From NCBI RefSeq assembly GCF_008704855.1, contig NZ_CP023691.1, positions 6,138,001 to 6,202,000 of the forward strand: DNA of 64,000 nucleotides, given 5' to 3'. Below the pieces are notes generated by a model. It saw only the letters and a list, made by a program, of their open reading frames with translations, was not told where the DNA came from and ran no database searches. How positions within the stretch are numbered: position 1 is the stretch's first letter; each line of letters opens with the position of its first letter. Positions 1 to 7,996 of the stretch are shown here, one piece after another. A program made the translations under genes and the position numbers. The DNA comes from Streptomyces platensis (lineage in GTDB: Bacteria; Actinomycetota; Actinomycetes; Streptomycetales; Streptomycetaceae).

Positions 1-1154
1 CGCCGTATGCCGTGGTCGAGCCGGTGACCGTGGCCGGCTCGGAGGTGGAGTTCGCCACTTTGCACAACCAGGACGTGGTCAAGGCCAAGGGCGTGTTCAT
101 CGGGGACACCGTCGTCATCCGCAAAGCCGGCGACGTCATCCCGGAGATCCTGGGCCCGGTCGTCGATCTGCGGGACGGCAGCGAGCGGGAGTTCGTGATG
201 CCCGCCGAGTGCCCCGAGTGCGGGACGGCGCTCCAGCCCGCCAAGGAAGGCGATATCGACCTGCGGTGCCCCAACGCCCGCGCCTGCCCCGCCCAGATCC
301 GTGAGCGGCTGTTCTACCTCGCCGGCCGCAAGTGTCTGGACATCGAGAATTTCGGCTATGTCGCGGCGACGGCACTCAGCCAGCCGCTGGAGCCCGCGGA
401 GCCGCCGCTGAAGGACGAAGGCGATCTTTTCGGCCTTTCCATCGAACAGCTGCTGCCCATCAAGTCGTATGTCCTCGACCCCGATTCCGGTCTGCCCAAG
501 CGCGACCCGAAGACCGGCGAGGAGAAGGTCGTCACCTTCTTCGCCAACCAGAAGGGCGAGCCCAAGAAGAACGCCCTGGCCATGCTGGAGAACATCCAGG
601 CGGCCAAGCAGCGCCCGCTGGCCCGGATCATCACCGGGCTGTCGATCCGGCATGTGGGCCCGGTGGCGGCAGAGGCGCTGGCACGGGAGTTCCGCTCGAT
701 CGACCGCATCCGGGAGGCGGACGAGACGGAGCTGGCCGCCGTCGACGGTGTCGGGGGCACCATCGCCGCCTCCCTGAAGCAGTGGTTCGCCGTGGACTGG
801 CACCAGCAGATCATCGAGAGCTGGCGGGCCGCGGGCGTCCGAATGGAGGAGGAGCAAACGGGTGAGGAGGGCCCGCGGCCACTGGAAGGCGTCACCGTCG
901 TGGTAACGGGCACACTTCAGTCACACACCAGAGATGGCGCGAAAGAGGCCCTCCAGAACCTCGGAGCGAAGGTGACCGGTTCCGTTTCGAAGAAGACCGG
1001 ATTCGTAGTGGTGGGCGACAACCCTGGTTCGAAGTACGACAAGGCCATGCAGTTGAAGGTCCCCGTGTTGGACGATGATGGCTTCGCGGTGCTGCTGGAG
1101 CAGGGTCCTGACGCAGCGCGAGACGTAGCTGTCACTCCACCTGAGGAGGAGTGA
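1..1154 (+). CDS. ligA: NAD-dependent DNA ligase LigA, C-terminal part (5' end outside window)
   Basis: LigA seals nicks in duplex DNA using NAD+ during replication and repair. The open frame enters from the left edge (first whole codon at base 3), so the N-terminal adenylation domain with its catalytic lysine is missing. What remains is the OB-fold (AGDVIPEI), a four-cysteine zinc finger (CPEC ... C ... C, bases about 210-295), helix-hairpin-helix repeats (HVGPVAAEALA and VDGVGGTIAASL), and a C-terminal BRCT domain (VTGTLQSHTRDGAKEALQNLGAKVTGSVS). This domain order is specific to bacterial LigA. The stop codon lies inside a 15-bp palindrome. The assignment is secure; only the missing start limits the entry. 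Confidence 0.97.
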   Translation, partial: PYAVVEPVTVAGSEVEFATLHNQDVVKAKGVFIGDTVVIRKAGDVIPEILGPVVDLRDGSEREFVMPAECPECGTALQPAKEGDIDLRCPNARACPAQIRERLFYLAGRKCLDIENFGYVAATALSQPLEPAEPPLKDEGDLFGLSIEQLLPIKSYVLDPDSGLPKRDPKTGEEKVVTFFANQKGEPKKNALAMLENIQAAKQRPLARIITGLSIRHVGPVAAEALAREFRSIDRIREADETELAAVDGVGGTIAASLKQWFAVDWHQQIIESWRAAGVRMEEEQTGEEGPRPLEGVTVVVTGTLQSHTRDGAKEALQNLGAKVTGSVSKKTGFVVVGDNPGSKYDKAMQLKVPVLDDDGFAVLLEQGPDAARDVAVTPPEEE

Positions 1155-1166
1155 GGTGTCACCTCA
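1152..1166. repeat. 15-bp perfect palindrome overlapping the ligA stop
   Basis: TGAGGTG-T-CACCTCA reads the same on both strands around a single central base and contains the ligA TGA. The loop is too short for a stable RNA hairpin, so a protein-binding site for the downstream c-di-GMP gene is more likely than a terminator. No known regulator is recognised. Confidence 0.45.
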
Positions 1167-1310
1167 TCGGCGCATACCAGATTGATCCGCGACGCCGGGT
1201 CGCATTCGGGCAACCGTCGTGGATGGCTGCCCGTCGCGGCCTTCCGCGGCCTACTGTTGAGGAGTGCGCCTGCCGTGGCGCGGGCACAGCCGGCTGTGAG
1301 AGGGATCGGA

Positions 1311-3419
1311 ATGAAACCGACCGACAGCGCCGCTCCGGCGTCGCGGCTCCGGCGGCTCGTCGTGCCCGCGCTGCCCGCGACCATCGTCACCGTGGCGGGC
1401 CTCGCGCTCGCCACGGGCGTCATCGTGACCCTCGGCGAAGGTGACGCTCTCTTCCCCGGCCGATCCGTGGGCTGGTCGCTGGCCATCCTCACGGGCATCA
1501 TCGTCGGCCACCTGGTAGCCCTCGGCCGGGACCGCTGGTGGGGCGGCACGGGTTCCGGCGCCGCCCTCGCCCTCGCCGTCCTGCTGCTCTACGGCTGGGT
1601 GCCCGCCGTCCTCGTCAGCCTCTCCGTTGTCGTCCTGGTCGGGGCCGCCCGGCGGCACCGCTGGCGACAGGCCGTGGTGCACGGCGCCGTGGACATCCTC
1701 GGTCTCGGCACCGCGGCGCTCGGCCTCGCCGCGTTCGGGGTGGCCTCCAGCGTCCGCCACCCCTGGGCCCCGTCGTCCTGGAACCTCGCCGTCCTCCCCG
1801 AAGTCGTCGTCACCGCCGCCGGTTACCTCCTGGTCAGCCGCGGCCTGCTCTGGGTCAGCCTCACGCCCCGCACCGGCCAGCTGCCCGCCATCCCCCGAAC
1901 GGCCGTGGTCCGGCAGGCACTCGTCGGCATCGCCCTGCTCGGGATCTCGCCGCTGATCGCCGTCTGCGCCATCCACGCCCCCCTGCTGCTGCCGCTGTTC
2001 GCGGTCCCGCTGATCGCGCTGGACTCCACGCTCTGGATAGCCCGCGCCCGCGCCGAGGAGCAGCTGCGCGACCCGCTCACCGGCCTGCCCAACCGCCAGT
2101 GGCTGCTGGAGCGCACCTGGACCGCCCTGGACGACGCCGAGCGCGTCGGCGCCCGCTCGGCGCTGGTCCTCATCGACCTGGACCGCTTCCGCTCCGTCAA
2201 CGACACCCTCGGCCACCTCGCCGGCGACCGCCTGCTGCTCCAGATCGCCGACCGGCTGCGGCACGCCCTCCCGCGCGGCGCCGAGGCGGCCCGGCTCGGC
2301 GGCGACGAGTTCGCCGTCCTGCTGCCCACCACCGACTCCCTCACCAGCTCCCAACGGGCGGCCCGTCATCTCGTCGCCGCCCTGGGCTCCCCGCTGGACC
2401 TCGACGGACTGACCCTCGTGCTCGAAGCCAGCGCGGGGGTCGCCGTCTTCCCCGACCACGCCCTCGACGCCGAGGGGCTGCTGCGCCGCGCCGATGTGGC
2501 GATGTACCAGGCCAAGCGCGACCGCAGCGGTGTCGAGCTCTACGAGGCCAAGCGGGACGGCAACACCCCTGACCGGCTCGGCCTGTTGGGCGATCTGCGC
2601 CGGGCCCTGGACGCCGGCGACGTCGAGCTGCACTACCAGCCCAAGGTCGGCTTCGACGGGCATGTCGCCGGACTGGAGGCGCTGGTCCGCTGGGTGCACC
2701 CGGACCGCGGCCGGGTGCCACCGGACGAGTTCATCGCCATTGCCGAGTCCTCCGGGCTGATGCCCCGGCTGACGGAGTACGTCCTGGAGACCGCGCTGGC
2801 CCAGGTGGCGCGCTGGCGCGCGATGGGCCTGGAGGTGCCGGTCGCCGTCAACGTCTCCCCGCGCGATGTGCACTCCCCGGGCTTCGCCGGAGCCGTCGCC
2901 GCGCGGCTCGCCCGGCACCGCGTCCCACCCGGCGCCCTCCAGCTGGAGATAACCGAGCATGTCCTCCTGGAGGACCCGCAGCGGGCCGCCGACACCCTCG
3001 CCGGGCTCACCGCGCACGGCGTCAAGATGTCCCTCGACGACTTCGGGACCGGCTACTCCTCCCTCGTCCACCTCCGGCGCCTCCCGGTCAGCGAGCTCAA
3101 GATCGACCGCTCGTTCGTGGCCCGGCTGGCCGTCGACACCGAGGACGCGGAGATCGTCCGCTGCACCCTCGACCTCGCACACTCCCTCGGCCTCCTGGTC
3201 GTCGCGGAGGGCGTGGAGGACGACGAGACCTGGGAGCGGCTGCGTGACCTCGGCTGCGACGCCGTACAGGGCTGGCTGGTGGCCGCGGCGATGCCACCGG
3301 ACGAAACCACGGCCTGGCTGAGAGCCCGCGGCGAACGCGGCTGGCAGCGCGAATCGGAAACGGCCGCCCTGGCGGCGGAGAAGGCCGCCGAGCGCCCTTC
3401 GGGACAGGTCCTGAACTGA
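1311..3419 (+). CDS. rmdB: membrane GGDEF-EAL protein, RmdB-like c-di-GMP phosphodiesterase
   Basis: About 702 residues. The first 240 or so form several hydrophobic helices in the membrane. A GGDEF domain follows, with an intact signature at residues 330-334 (ARLGGDEFAVLL), then an EAL domain with the metal and base residues in place (GLEALVRWVHP near 456, ITEH, DDFGTGYSSL, KIDRSFV). Position just after ligA matches S. coelicolor SCO5495 (RmdB), which is known as a c-di-GMP phosphodiesterase; that match is from memory of synteny. Such proteins tune c-di-GMP and so BldD-controlled development. Start chosen at ATG 1311, with GAGAGGG 7 bases upstream. GTG 1275, with GAGGAG, is an in-frame alternative. 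Net activity (cyclase or phosphodiesterase) cannot be read from sequence. Confidence 0.88.
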   Translation: MKPTDSAAPASRLRRLVVPALPATIVTVAGLALATGVIVTLGEGDALFPGRSVGWSLAILTGIIVGHLVALGRDRWWGGTGSGAALALAVLLLYGWVPAVLVSLSVVVLVGAARRHRWRQAVVHGAVDILGLGTAALGLAAFGVASSVRHPWAPSSWNLAVLPEVVVTAAGYLLVSRGLLWVSLTPRTGQLPAIPRTAVVRQALVGIALLGISPLIAVCAIHAPLLLPLFAVPLIALDSTLWIARARAEEQLRDPLTGLPNRQWLLERTWTALDDAERVGARSALVLIDLDRFRSVNDTLGHLAGDRLLLQIADRLRHALPRGAEAARLGGDEFAVLLPTTDSLTSSQRAARHLVAALGSPLDLDGLTLVLEASAGVAVFPDHALDAEGLLRRADVAMYQAKRDRSGVELYEAKRDGNTPDRLGLLGDLRRALDAGDVELHYQPKVGFDGHVAGLEALVRWVHPDRGRVPPDEFIAIAESSGLMPRLTEYVLETALAQVARWRAMGLEVPVAVNVSPRDVHSPGFAGAVAARLARHRVPPGALQLEITEHVLLEDPQRAADTLAGLTAHGVKMSLDDFGTGYSSLVHLRRLPVSELKIDRSFVARLAVDTEDAEIVRCTLDLAHSLGLLVVAEGVEDDETWERLRDLGCDAVQGWLVAAAMPPDETTAWLRARGERGWQRESETAALAAEKAAERPSGQVLN

Positions 3420-3463
3420 CCCGGCCACCGGCCGCCCCTTGTCCCCGCTCCGAAGAACAACCC

Positions 3464-3826
3464 GTGCCGGCCCTCCCGGAGGCTGCGGAACCGTCCGCGG
3501 CGCCGGATCACGGTGCGAAGCCCACCGATCCCGACGGCGACGAGCACGACGCCGACGTGCCCGAGGCCACCGATGCCGATGGCAGCGAGCGCGACGCCGA
3601 CGTGCCCGGGGGCAAGACCGCCGACCCCCCGGCCGGCGATCCCGGCGCCGCCGACGCACGCCCGGAGCCCGCTGCCCCTGCCACACCGATGCCGGACGGG
3701 CCCCCGCCGGACCGGCCCGCGCCGCCCGGCCCCGGGACTCAGGTGCCCCGCCCCGCCACACCGCGGGCCGATGAGCGCTCGCCCGGCGGCTCGTCGCCCG
3801 GTGACCCGTCCTCCGGCGACCGCTGA
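3464..3826 (+). CDS. possible Asp/Pro-rich disordered protein (doubtful)
   Basis: A 120-codon frame from GTG with strong G/C at third positions, as in real genes here, but with no ribosome-binding site and no recognisable domain. It encodes an acidic, Pro/Asp/Ala-rich chain with an imperfect 14-15 residue tandem repeat ending in DADVP (residues about 22-50). It could be a real intrinsically disordered protein or just a long open frame in GC-rich spacer. No function is proposed. Confidence 0.3.
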   Translation: MPALPEAAEPSAAPDHGAKPTDPDGDEHDADVPEATDADGSERDADVPGGKTADPPAGDPGAADARPEPAAPATPMPDGPPPDRPAPPGPGTQVPRPATPRADERSPGGSSPGDPSSGDR

Positions 3827-3917
3827 CCGGCCGCCGCGCGACGGGCCACCGGCGGGCCCGATGCGCGGCGGAAAGGCCCTGCGCAATTCCCATGCAGGTA
3901 CGCAAGGGGAATGCGAA

Positions 3918-3923
3918 TAGGAT
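3918..3923 (+). promoter_or_regulatory. -10 box of the gat operon (TAGGAT)
   Basis: TAGGAT lies 53 bases before the gatC ATG in an unusually AT-rich patch (GAATAGGATTG). No good -35 match is seen at 17-18 bases. Transcription would start near 3930. Confidence 0.4.
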
Positions 3924-3976
3924 TGGGCCCGCATATACAGCCAAGAACACTCCGAGAACCAGCAGAGGATCGCTGC

Positions 3977-4273
3977 ATGCCTGGCATCACGCGCGAGGAG
4001 GTCGCCCACCTCGCCCGGCTGGCACGTCTGGAGCTGAAGGCCGAAGAGCTCGACCACTTCGCCGGACAGCTCGACGACATCATCGGCGCGGTCGCCCGCG
4101 TCTCCGAGGTCGCCGATCAAGACGTACCGCCGACCTCCCACCCGCTGCCCCTGACCAACGTCATGCGGCCGGACGAGGTCCGTCCGTCGCTGACCCCCGA
4201 GCAGGCGCTCTCCGGCGCCCCGGCCCAGGAGCAGCAGCGTTTCAAGGTGCCGCAGATCCTGGGGGAGGAGTGA
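3977..4273 (+). CDS. gatC: Asp/Glu-tRNA(Asn/Gln) amidotransferase subunit C
   Basis: A 98-residue GatC, the belt subunit that holds GatA against GatB in the enzyme that converts Glu-tRNA(Gln), and where needed Asp-tRNA(Asn), to the amide form. It starts MPGITREEVAHLARLARLEL and ends with the usual LRPD/F-type tail (VMRPDEVRPSLTPEQAL). Length and motifs match the family. Start ATG 3977 follows AGAGG. Its TGA lies just before the gatA ATG, so the two are probably translationally coupled. Confidence 0.96.
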   Translation: MPGITREEVAHLARLARLELKAEELDHFAGQLDDIIGAVARVSEVADQDVPPTSHPLPLTNVMRPDEVRPSLTPEQALSGAPAQEQQRFKVPQILGEE

Positions 4274-4278
4274 CCGAC

Positions 4279-5772
4279 ATGGCAGACCTGATCAAGCTCA
4301 CCGCCGCCGAGATCGCGGCGAAGATCGCCGCCGGCGAGATCACCGCCGTCGAGGTGACCGAGGCCCACCTGGCGCGCATCGAGGCCGTCGACGAGAAGGT
4401 GCACGCCTTCCTGCACGTCGACCGCGAGGGCGCCCTCGCCCAGGCCCGCGCCGTGGACGAGAAGAAGGCCCGCGGCGAGAAGCTCGGCCCGCTGGCCGGT
4501 GTTCCGCTCGCGCTCAAGGACATCTTCACGACGGAGGGCATGCCCACCACCGTCGGCTCGAAGATCCTCGAAGGCTGGCTGCCGCCGTACGACGCGACGC
4601 TCACCAAGAAGCTCAAGGCCGCCGACGTCGTCATCCTCGGCAAGACCAACATGGACGAGTTCGCCATGGGGTCGTCGACGGAGAACAGCGCCTACGGGCC
4701 GACCGGCAACCCCTGGGACCTGACCAAGATCCCCGGCGGCTCCGGCGGCGGCTCCAGCGCCGCCCTCGCCTCCTACGAGGCCCCGCTCGCCATCGGCACG
4801 GACACCGGCGGTTCCATCCGCCAGCCCGCGTCCGTCACCGGCACGGTCGGCGTCAAGCCCACCTACGGCGGCGTCTCCCGCTACGGCATGGTGGCGTTCT
4901 CCAGCTCCCTGGACCAGGGCGGCCCCTGCGCCCGTACGGTCCTGGACACCGCGCTGCTCCACGAGGTCATCGCCGGGCACGACCCGCTGGACTCCACCTC
5001 CATCGACGCGCCGGTCCCGCCGGTCGTCGAGGCGGCCCGCAACGGCAGCGTCGCGGGCATGCGTGTCGGCGTCGTCAAGCAGTTCCGCGGTGAGGGCTAC
5101 CAGGCCGGTGTCCTCCAGCGCTTCGACGAGTCGGTCGTGCTGATGAAGGAGCTGGGCGCCGAGATCGTCGAGCTGGACTGCCCGTCCTTCGACCTCGCGC
5201 TGTCCGCGTACTACCTCATCGCGCCCTCGGAGTGCTCCTCCAACCTGGCCCGCTTCGACGCCATGCGGTACGGCCTGCGGGTCGGCGACGACGGCACCAA
5301 GTCCGCCGAGGACGTCACCGCCCTGACCCGTGAGGCCGGCTTCGGCCCCGAGGTCAAGCGCCGGATCATGCTCGGTACGTACGCGCTCAGCTCCGGCTAC
5401 TACGACGCGTACTACGGCTCCGCCCAGAAGGTGCGGACGCTGATCACCCGCGACTTCGAGAAGGCCTTCGAACAGGTCGACGTGATCGTTTCGCCGACCA
5501 CGCCGACCACCGCCTTCCCGATCGGCGAACGCGCCGACGACCCGATGGCGATGTACCTCGCCGACCTGTGCACGATCCCCACCAACCTGGCAGGCAACGC
5601 GGCCATGTCGCTGCCCTGCGGTCTGGCTCCCGAGGACGGGATGCCGGTGGGCCTTCAGATCATCGCTCCTGCCATGGCCGACGACCGGCTCTACAAGGTC
5701 GGTGCCGCGGTCGAGGCCGCGTTCACCGCCAAGTGGGGCCATCCGCTGCTCGAGGAGGCACCTGCACTGTGA
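4279..5772 (+). CDS. gatA: Asp/Glu-tRNA(Asn/Gln) amidotransferase subunit A (amidase)
   Basis: A 497-residue amidase-signature enzyme that releases ammonia from glutamine for tRNA amidation. The Ser-cisSer-Lys triad is visible: Lys in PLALKDIF, the glycine/serine loop PGGSGGGSSAALAS, and the nucleophile region GTDTGGSIRQP. Start ATG 4279 lies 8 bases after GAGGAG; GTG 4270, overlapping the gatC stop, is an in-frame alternative adding three residues. The gene ends in a GTGA overlap with the next small gene. Confidence 0.97.
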   Translation: MADLIKLTAAEIAAKIAAGEITAVEVTEAHLARIEAVDEKVHAFLHVDREGALAQARAVDEKKARGEKLGPLAGVPLALKDIFTTEGMPTTVGSKILEGWLPPYDATLTKKLKAADVVILGKTNMDEFAMGSSTENSAYGPTGNPWDLTKIPGGSGGGSSAALASYEAPLAIGTDTGGSIRQPASVTGTVGVKPTYGGVSRYGMVAFSSSLDQGGPCARTVLDTALLHEVIAGHDPLDSTSIDAPVPPVVEAARNGSVAGMRVGVVKQFRGEGYQAGVLQRFDESVVLMKELGAEIVELDCPSFDLALSAYYLIAPSECSSNLARFDAMRYGLRVGDDGTKSAEDVTALTREAGFGPEVKRRIMLGTYALSSGYYDAYYGSAQKVRTLITRDFEKAFEQVDVIVSPTTPTTAFPIGERADDPMAMYLADLCTIPTNLAGNAAMSLPCGLAPEDGMPVGLQIIAPAMADDRLYKVGAAVEAAFTAKWGHPLLEEAPAL

Positions 5773-6011
5773 CCGCCATGACCAAGAAGGCCAAGAACTT
5801 CAAGAAGTCCAAGTCCGGTCTGTACCTGTCGATCGGCAGCACCGCGTTCGGCGCCATCAGCGTCGCCAAGCAGGCCAAGCTGGCCCGCAAGGAGAACGAC
5901 ACGCTCCGCCTGATCGATGCCGCCGTTTCGGCCGCGGCGATCGTCACCGGCCTGGCGATCCTCTACCGCGAACTGAAGCGCCTGGGCGACGACGACGTCC
6001 TGCTGGGCTGA
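5769..6011 (+). CDS. small conserved membrane-associated protein between gatA and gatB
   Basis: An 80-residue protein starting at GTG 5769, which overlaps the gatA stop (GTGA) and lies 10 bases after GAGGAGG. ATG 5778 is a later in-frame option without its own ribosome site. The N-terminus is lysine-rich (TKKAKNFKKSKS). Two weakly hydrophobic segments follow (LYLSIGSTAFGAISVA and LIDAAVSAAAIVTGLAILY), and the tail is charged. Overlap with gatA and 16-base spacing to gatB make it part of the gat operon. I recognise no domain. A link to tRNA amidation is possible from position only. Confidence 0.75.
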   Translation: MTAMTKKAKNFKKSKSGLYLSIGSTAFGAISVAKQAKLARKENDTLRLIDAAVSAAAIVTGLAILYRELKRLGDDDVLLG

Positions 6012-6027
6012 GAGGGAAAGTTTCACC

Positions 6028-7536
6028 GTGACTGTCACTGACCTGGTGTCGTACGAGGACGCCCTCGCGACGTACGACCCCGTCATGGGCCTGGAGGTCC
6101 ATGTCGAGCTCGGCACCAACACCAAGATGTTCTGCGGCTGTTCCACCGCTCTCGGCGCGGACGCCAACTCGCAGACCTGCCCGACCTGCCTGGGCATGCC
6201 CGGCTCGCTGCCCGTCGTCAACGCGATCGGCGTCGAGTCCGCGATCAAGATCGGCCTGGCGCTGAACTGCTCCATCGCCGAATGGTGCCGCTTCGCCCGG
6301 AAGAACTACTTCTATCCGGACATGCCGAAGAACTTCCAGACCTCCCAGTACGACGAGCCGATCGCCTTCGACGGCTACCTCGACGTGCAGCTGGAGGACG
6401 GGGAGATCTTCCGGGTGCACATCGAGCGCGCCCACATGGAGGAGGACACCGGCAAGTCCACCCACATCGGTGGTGCCACCGGCCGTATCCAGGGTGCCCG
6501 GCACTCCCTCCTGGACTACAACCGCGCCGGCATCCCGCTCATCGAGATCGTCACCAAGCCCATCGAGGGCGCGGGCGAGCGGGCCCCCGAGGTCGCCAAG
6601 GCGTACGTCGCCGAGCTGCGCGAGCTCATCAAGGCGCTCGGCGTCTCCGAGGCCCGGATGGAACAGGGCCAGATGCGCTGCGACGTGAACCTGTCGCTGC
6701 GCCCCAACGGCACCGAGACGTTCGGTACGCGTTCGGAGACCAAGAACGTCAACTCCCTGCGTTCCGTGGAGCGTGCGGCCCGCTTCGAGATCCAGCGGCA
6801 CGCCGCGGTGCTCTCGTCCGGCGGCACGATCATCCAGGAGACCCGGCACTTCCACGAGGAGGACGGCTCCACGACGGCCGGCCGCATCAAGGACAACGCC
6901 GAGGACTACCGCTACTTCCCCGAGCCGGACCTCGTGCCGGTGGCCCCCTCGCGTGAGTGGGTCGAGGAACTGCGGGCCACGCTCCCCGAGCTGCCGCGGG
7001 TCCGCCGCAACCGGCTGCGCGAGGAGTGGGGCATCTCCGAGCACGACATGCAGTCGATCCTCAACGCGGGCGCGGTCGACCTGATCACCGCCACCGTCGA
7101 CGCCGGCGCGGACTCCGCCTCGGCCCGTAAGTGGTGGATGGGCGAACTGGCCCGCCGCGCCAACGAGGACGCCGTGGAGCTGGCCGCCCTGCCGATCACC
7201 CCCGAGCAGGTCGCCCGGGTCACCGCGCTGGTGACCGACGGCTCCCTCAACGACAAGCTGGCCCGCCAGACCATCGAGGGTGTGCTGGCCGGCGAGGGCG
7301 ACCCGGACACCGTCGTCGAGAAGCGCGGCCTGAAGGTCGTCTCCGACGAAGGCGCCCTGGGCACCGCTGTCGACGAGGCGATTGCAGCCAACGCGGGCAT
7401 CGCCGACAAGATCCGCGGCGGCAAGGTGGCCGCGGCCGGCGCCCTGGTCGGCGCGGTCATGAAGGCCACCCGCGGCCAGGCGGACGCGGCCCGCGTCCGC
7501 GAGCTCATCCTGGAGAAGCTGGGCGTCGAGGGCTGA
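6028..7536 (+). CDS. gatB: Asp/Glu-tRNA(Asn/Gln) amidotransferase subunit B
   Basis: A 502-residue GatB, the kinase/tRNA-binding subunit that phosphorylates the misacylated Glu or Asp before amidation. It shows GLEVHVELGTNTKMFCGC with the zinc-site cysteines, the second pair in CPTCLGMPGSLPV, the RNYFYPDMPK-type motif (KNYFYPDMPKNFQTSQYD), and the C-terminal YqeY-like tail domain that grips tRNA. Start GTG 6028 follows AGAGGGAAAG. Last gene of gatC-gatA-x-gatB; a strong terminator follows. Confidence 0.97.
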   Translation: MTVTDLVSYEDALATYDPVMGLEVHVELGTNTKMFCGCSTALGADANSQTCPTCLGMPGSLPVVNAIGVESAIKIGLALNCSIAEWCRFARKNYFYPDMPKNFQTSQYDEPIAFDGYLDVQLEDGEIFRVHIERAHMEEDTGKSTHIGGATGRIQGARHSLLDYNRAGIPLIEIVTKPIEGAGERAPEVAKAYVAELRELIKALGVSEARMEQGQMRCDVNLSLRPNGTETFGTRSETKNVNSLRSVERAARFEIQRHAAVLSSGGTIIQETRHFHEEDGSTTAGRIKDNAEDYRYFPEPDLVPVAPSREWVEELRATLPELPRVRRNRLREEWGISEHDMQSILNAGAVDLITATVDAGADSASARKWWMGELARRANEDAVELAALPITPEQVARVTALVTDGSLNDKLARQTIEGVLAGEGDPDTVVEKRGLKVVSDEGALGTAVDEAIAANAGIADKIRGGKVAAAGALVGAVMKATRGQADAARVRELILEKLGVEG

Positions 7537-7563
7537 CGCGCCACTTCTTGTGCACGACGGTGA

Positions 7564-7607
7564 GCGGCCGTCCTTCCCGAGGAATCACTCTTGGGGAGGG
7601 CGGCCGC
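7564..7607 (+). terminator. terminator of the gat operon
   Basis: A long hairpin: GCGGCCGTCCTTCCC pairs, with a few mismatches, with the arm ending GGGGAGGGCGGCCGC around a short loop, and is followed by TTTCT. Confidence 0.8.
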
Positions 7608-7672
7608 TTTCTGCTCAGCAGGGCGAGAACGTCTGTCTGCCCGCCCCCGTGTGGCGCCTCACCGGGCGGCCG

Positions 7673-7930
7673 TCACTCCGCGAAGAGCCAGCCACCACCG
7701 AAGGCCGCGACCAGCAGCCCGGCACACGCGGTGAACGTCATCCACGCCCTCTCCTTGCGCCACCCGACGACTGCCAGCAGGGCGCAACACACCAGGAACA
7801 GATCTGTCACGAGGAGCTCCACGCGGGGCGCACCTTTGGCGACGCCGACGACGGCCGCCACCGTGACCAGCAGCGCAAGTCCGCTGGTCCCCAGCGCGAT
7901 ACGGCGCGGGTAGTCATTCCTGATCAACAC
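7673..7930 (-). CDS. small integral membrane protein
   Basis: An 85-residue protein with three hydrophobic segments (residues about 10-30, 38-55 and 64-82) and a basic N-terminus (LIRNDYPRR). It reads GTG at 7930 with GAAGGA about 9 bases upstream on the minus strand. It sits alone between the gat terminator and the aldo/keto reductase operon, on the same strand as the latter. I recognise no domain and propose no function. Confidence 0.65.
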   Translation of the reverse strand: MLIRNDYPRRIALGTSGLALLVTVAAVVGVAKGAPRVELLVTDLFLVCCALLAVVGWRKERAWMTFTACAGLLVAAFGGGWLFAE

Positions 7931-7996
7931 TGTTCGGGATCCTTCCCGGGGTGGGTGGCGGGCGCGGCCCGCAGGCCGTCCCCTCCTGATCCCGGC

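Larger units (their letters stand above)
3420..3976. other. 557-base region between rmdB-like gene and gatC
   Basis: The first 400 bases hold one low-complexity open frame, listed separately. The last 150 hold the gatC promoter region and an imperfect inverted repeat built on ATTCCC/GGGAAT (about 3887-3912). No RNA gene is visible. Confidence 0.5.
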
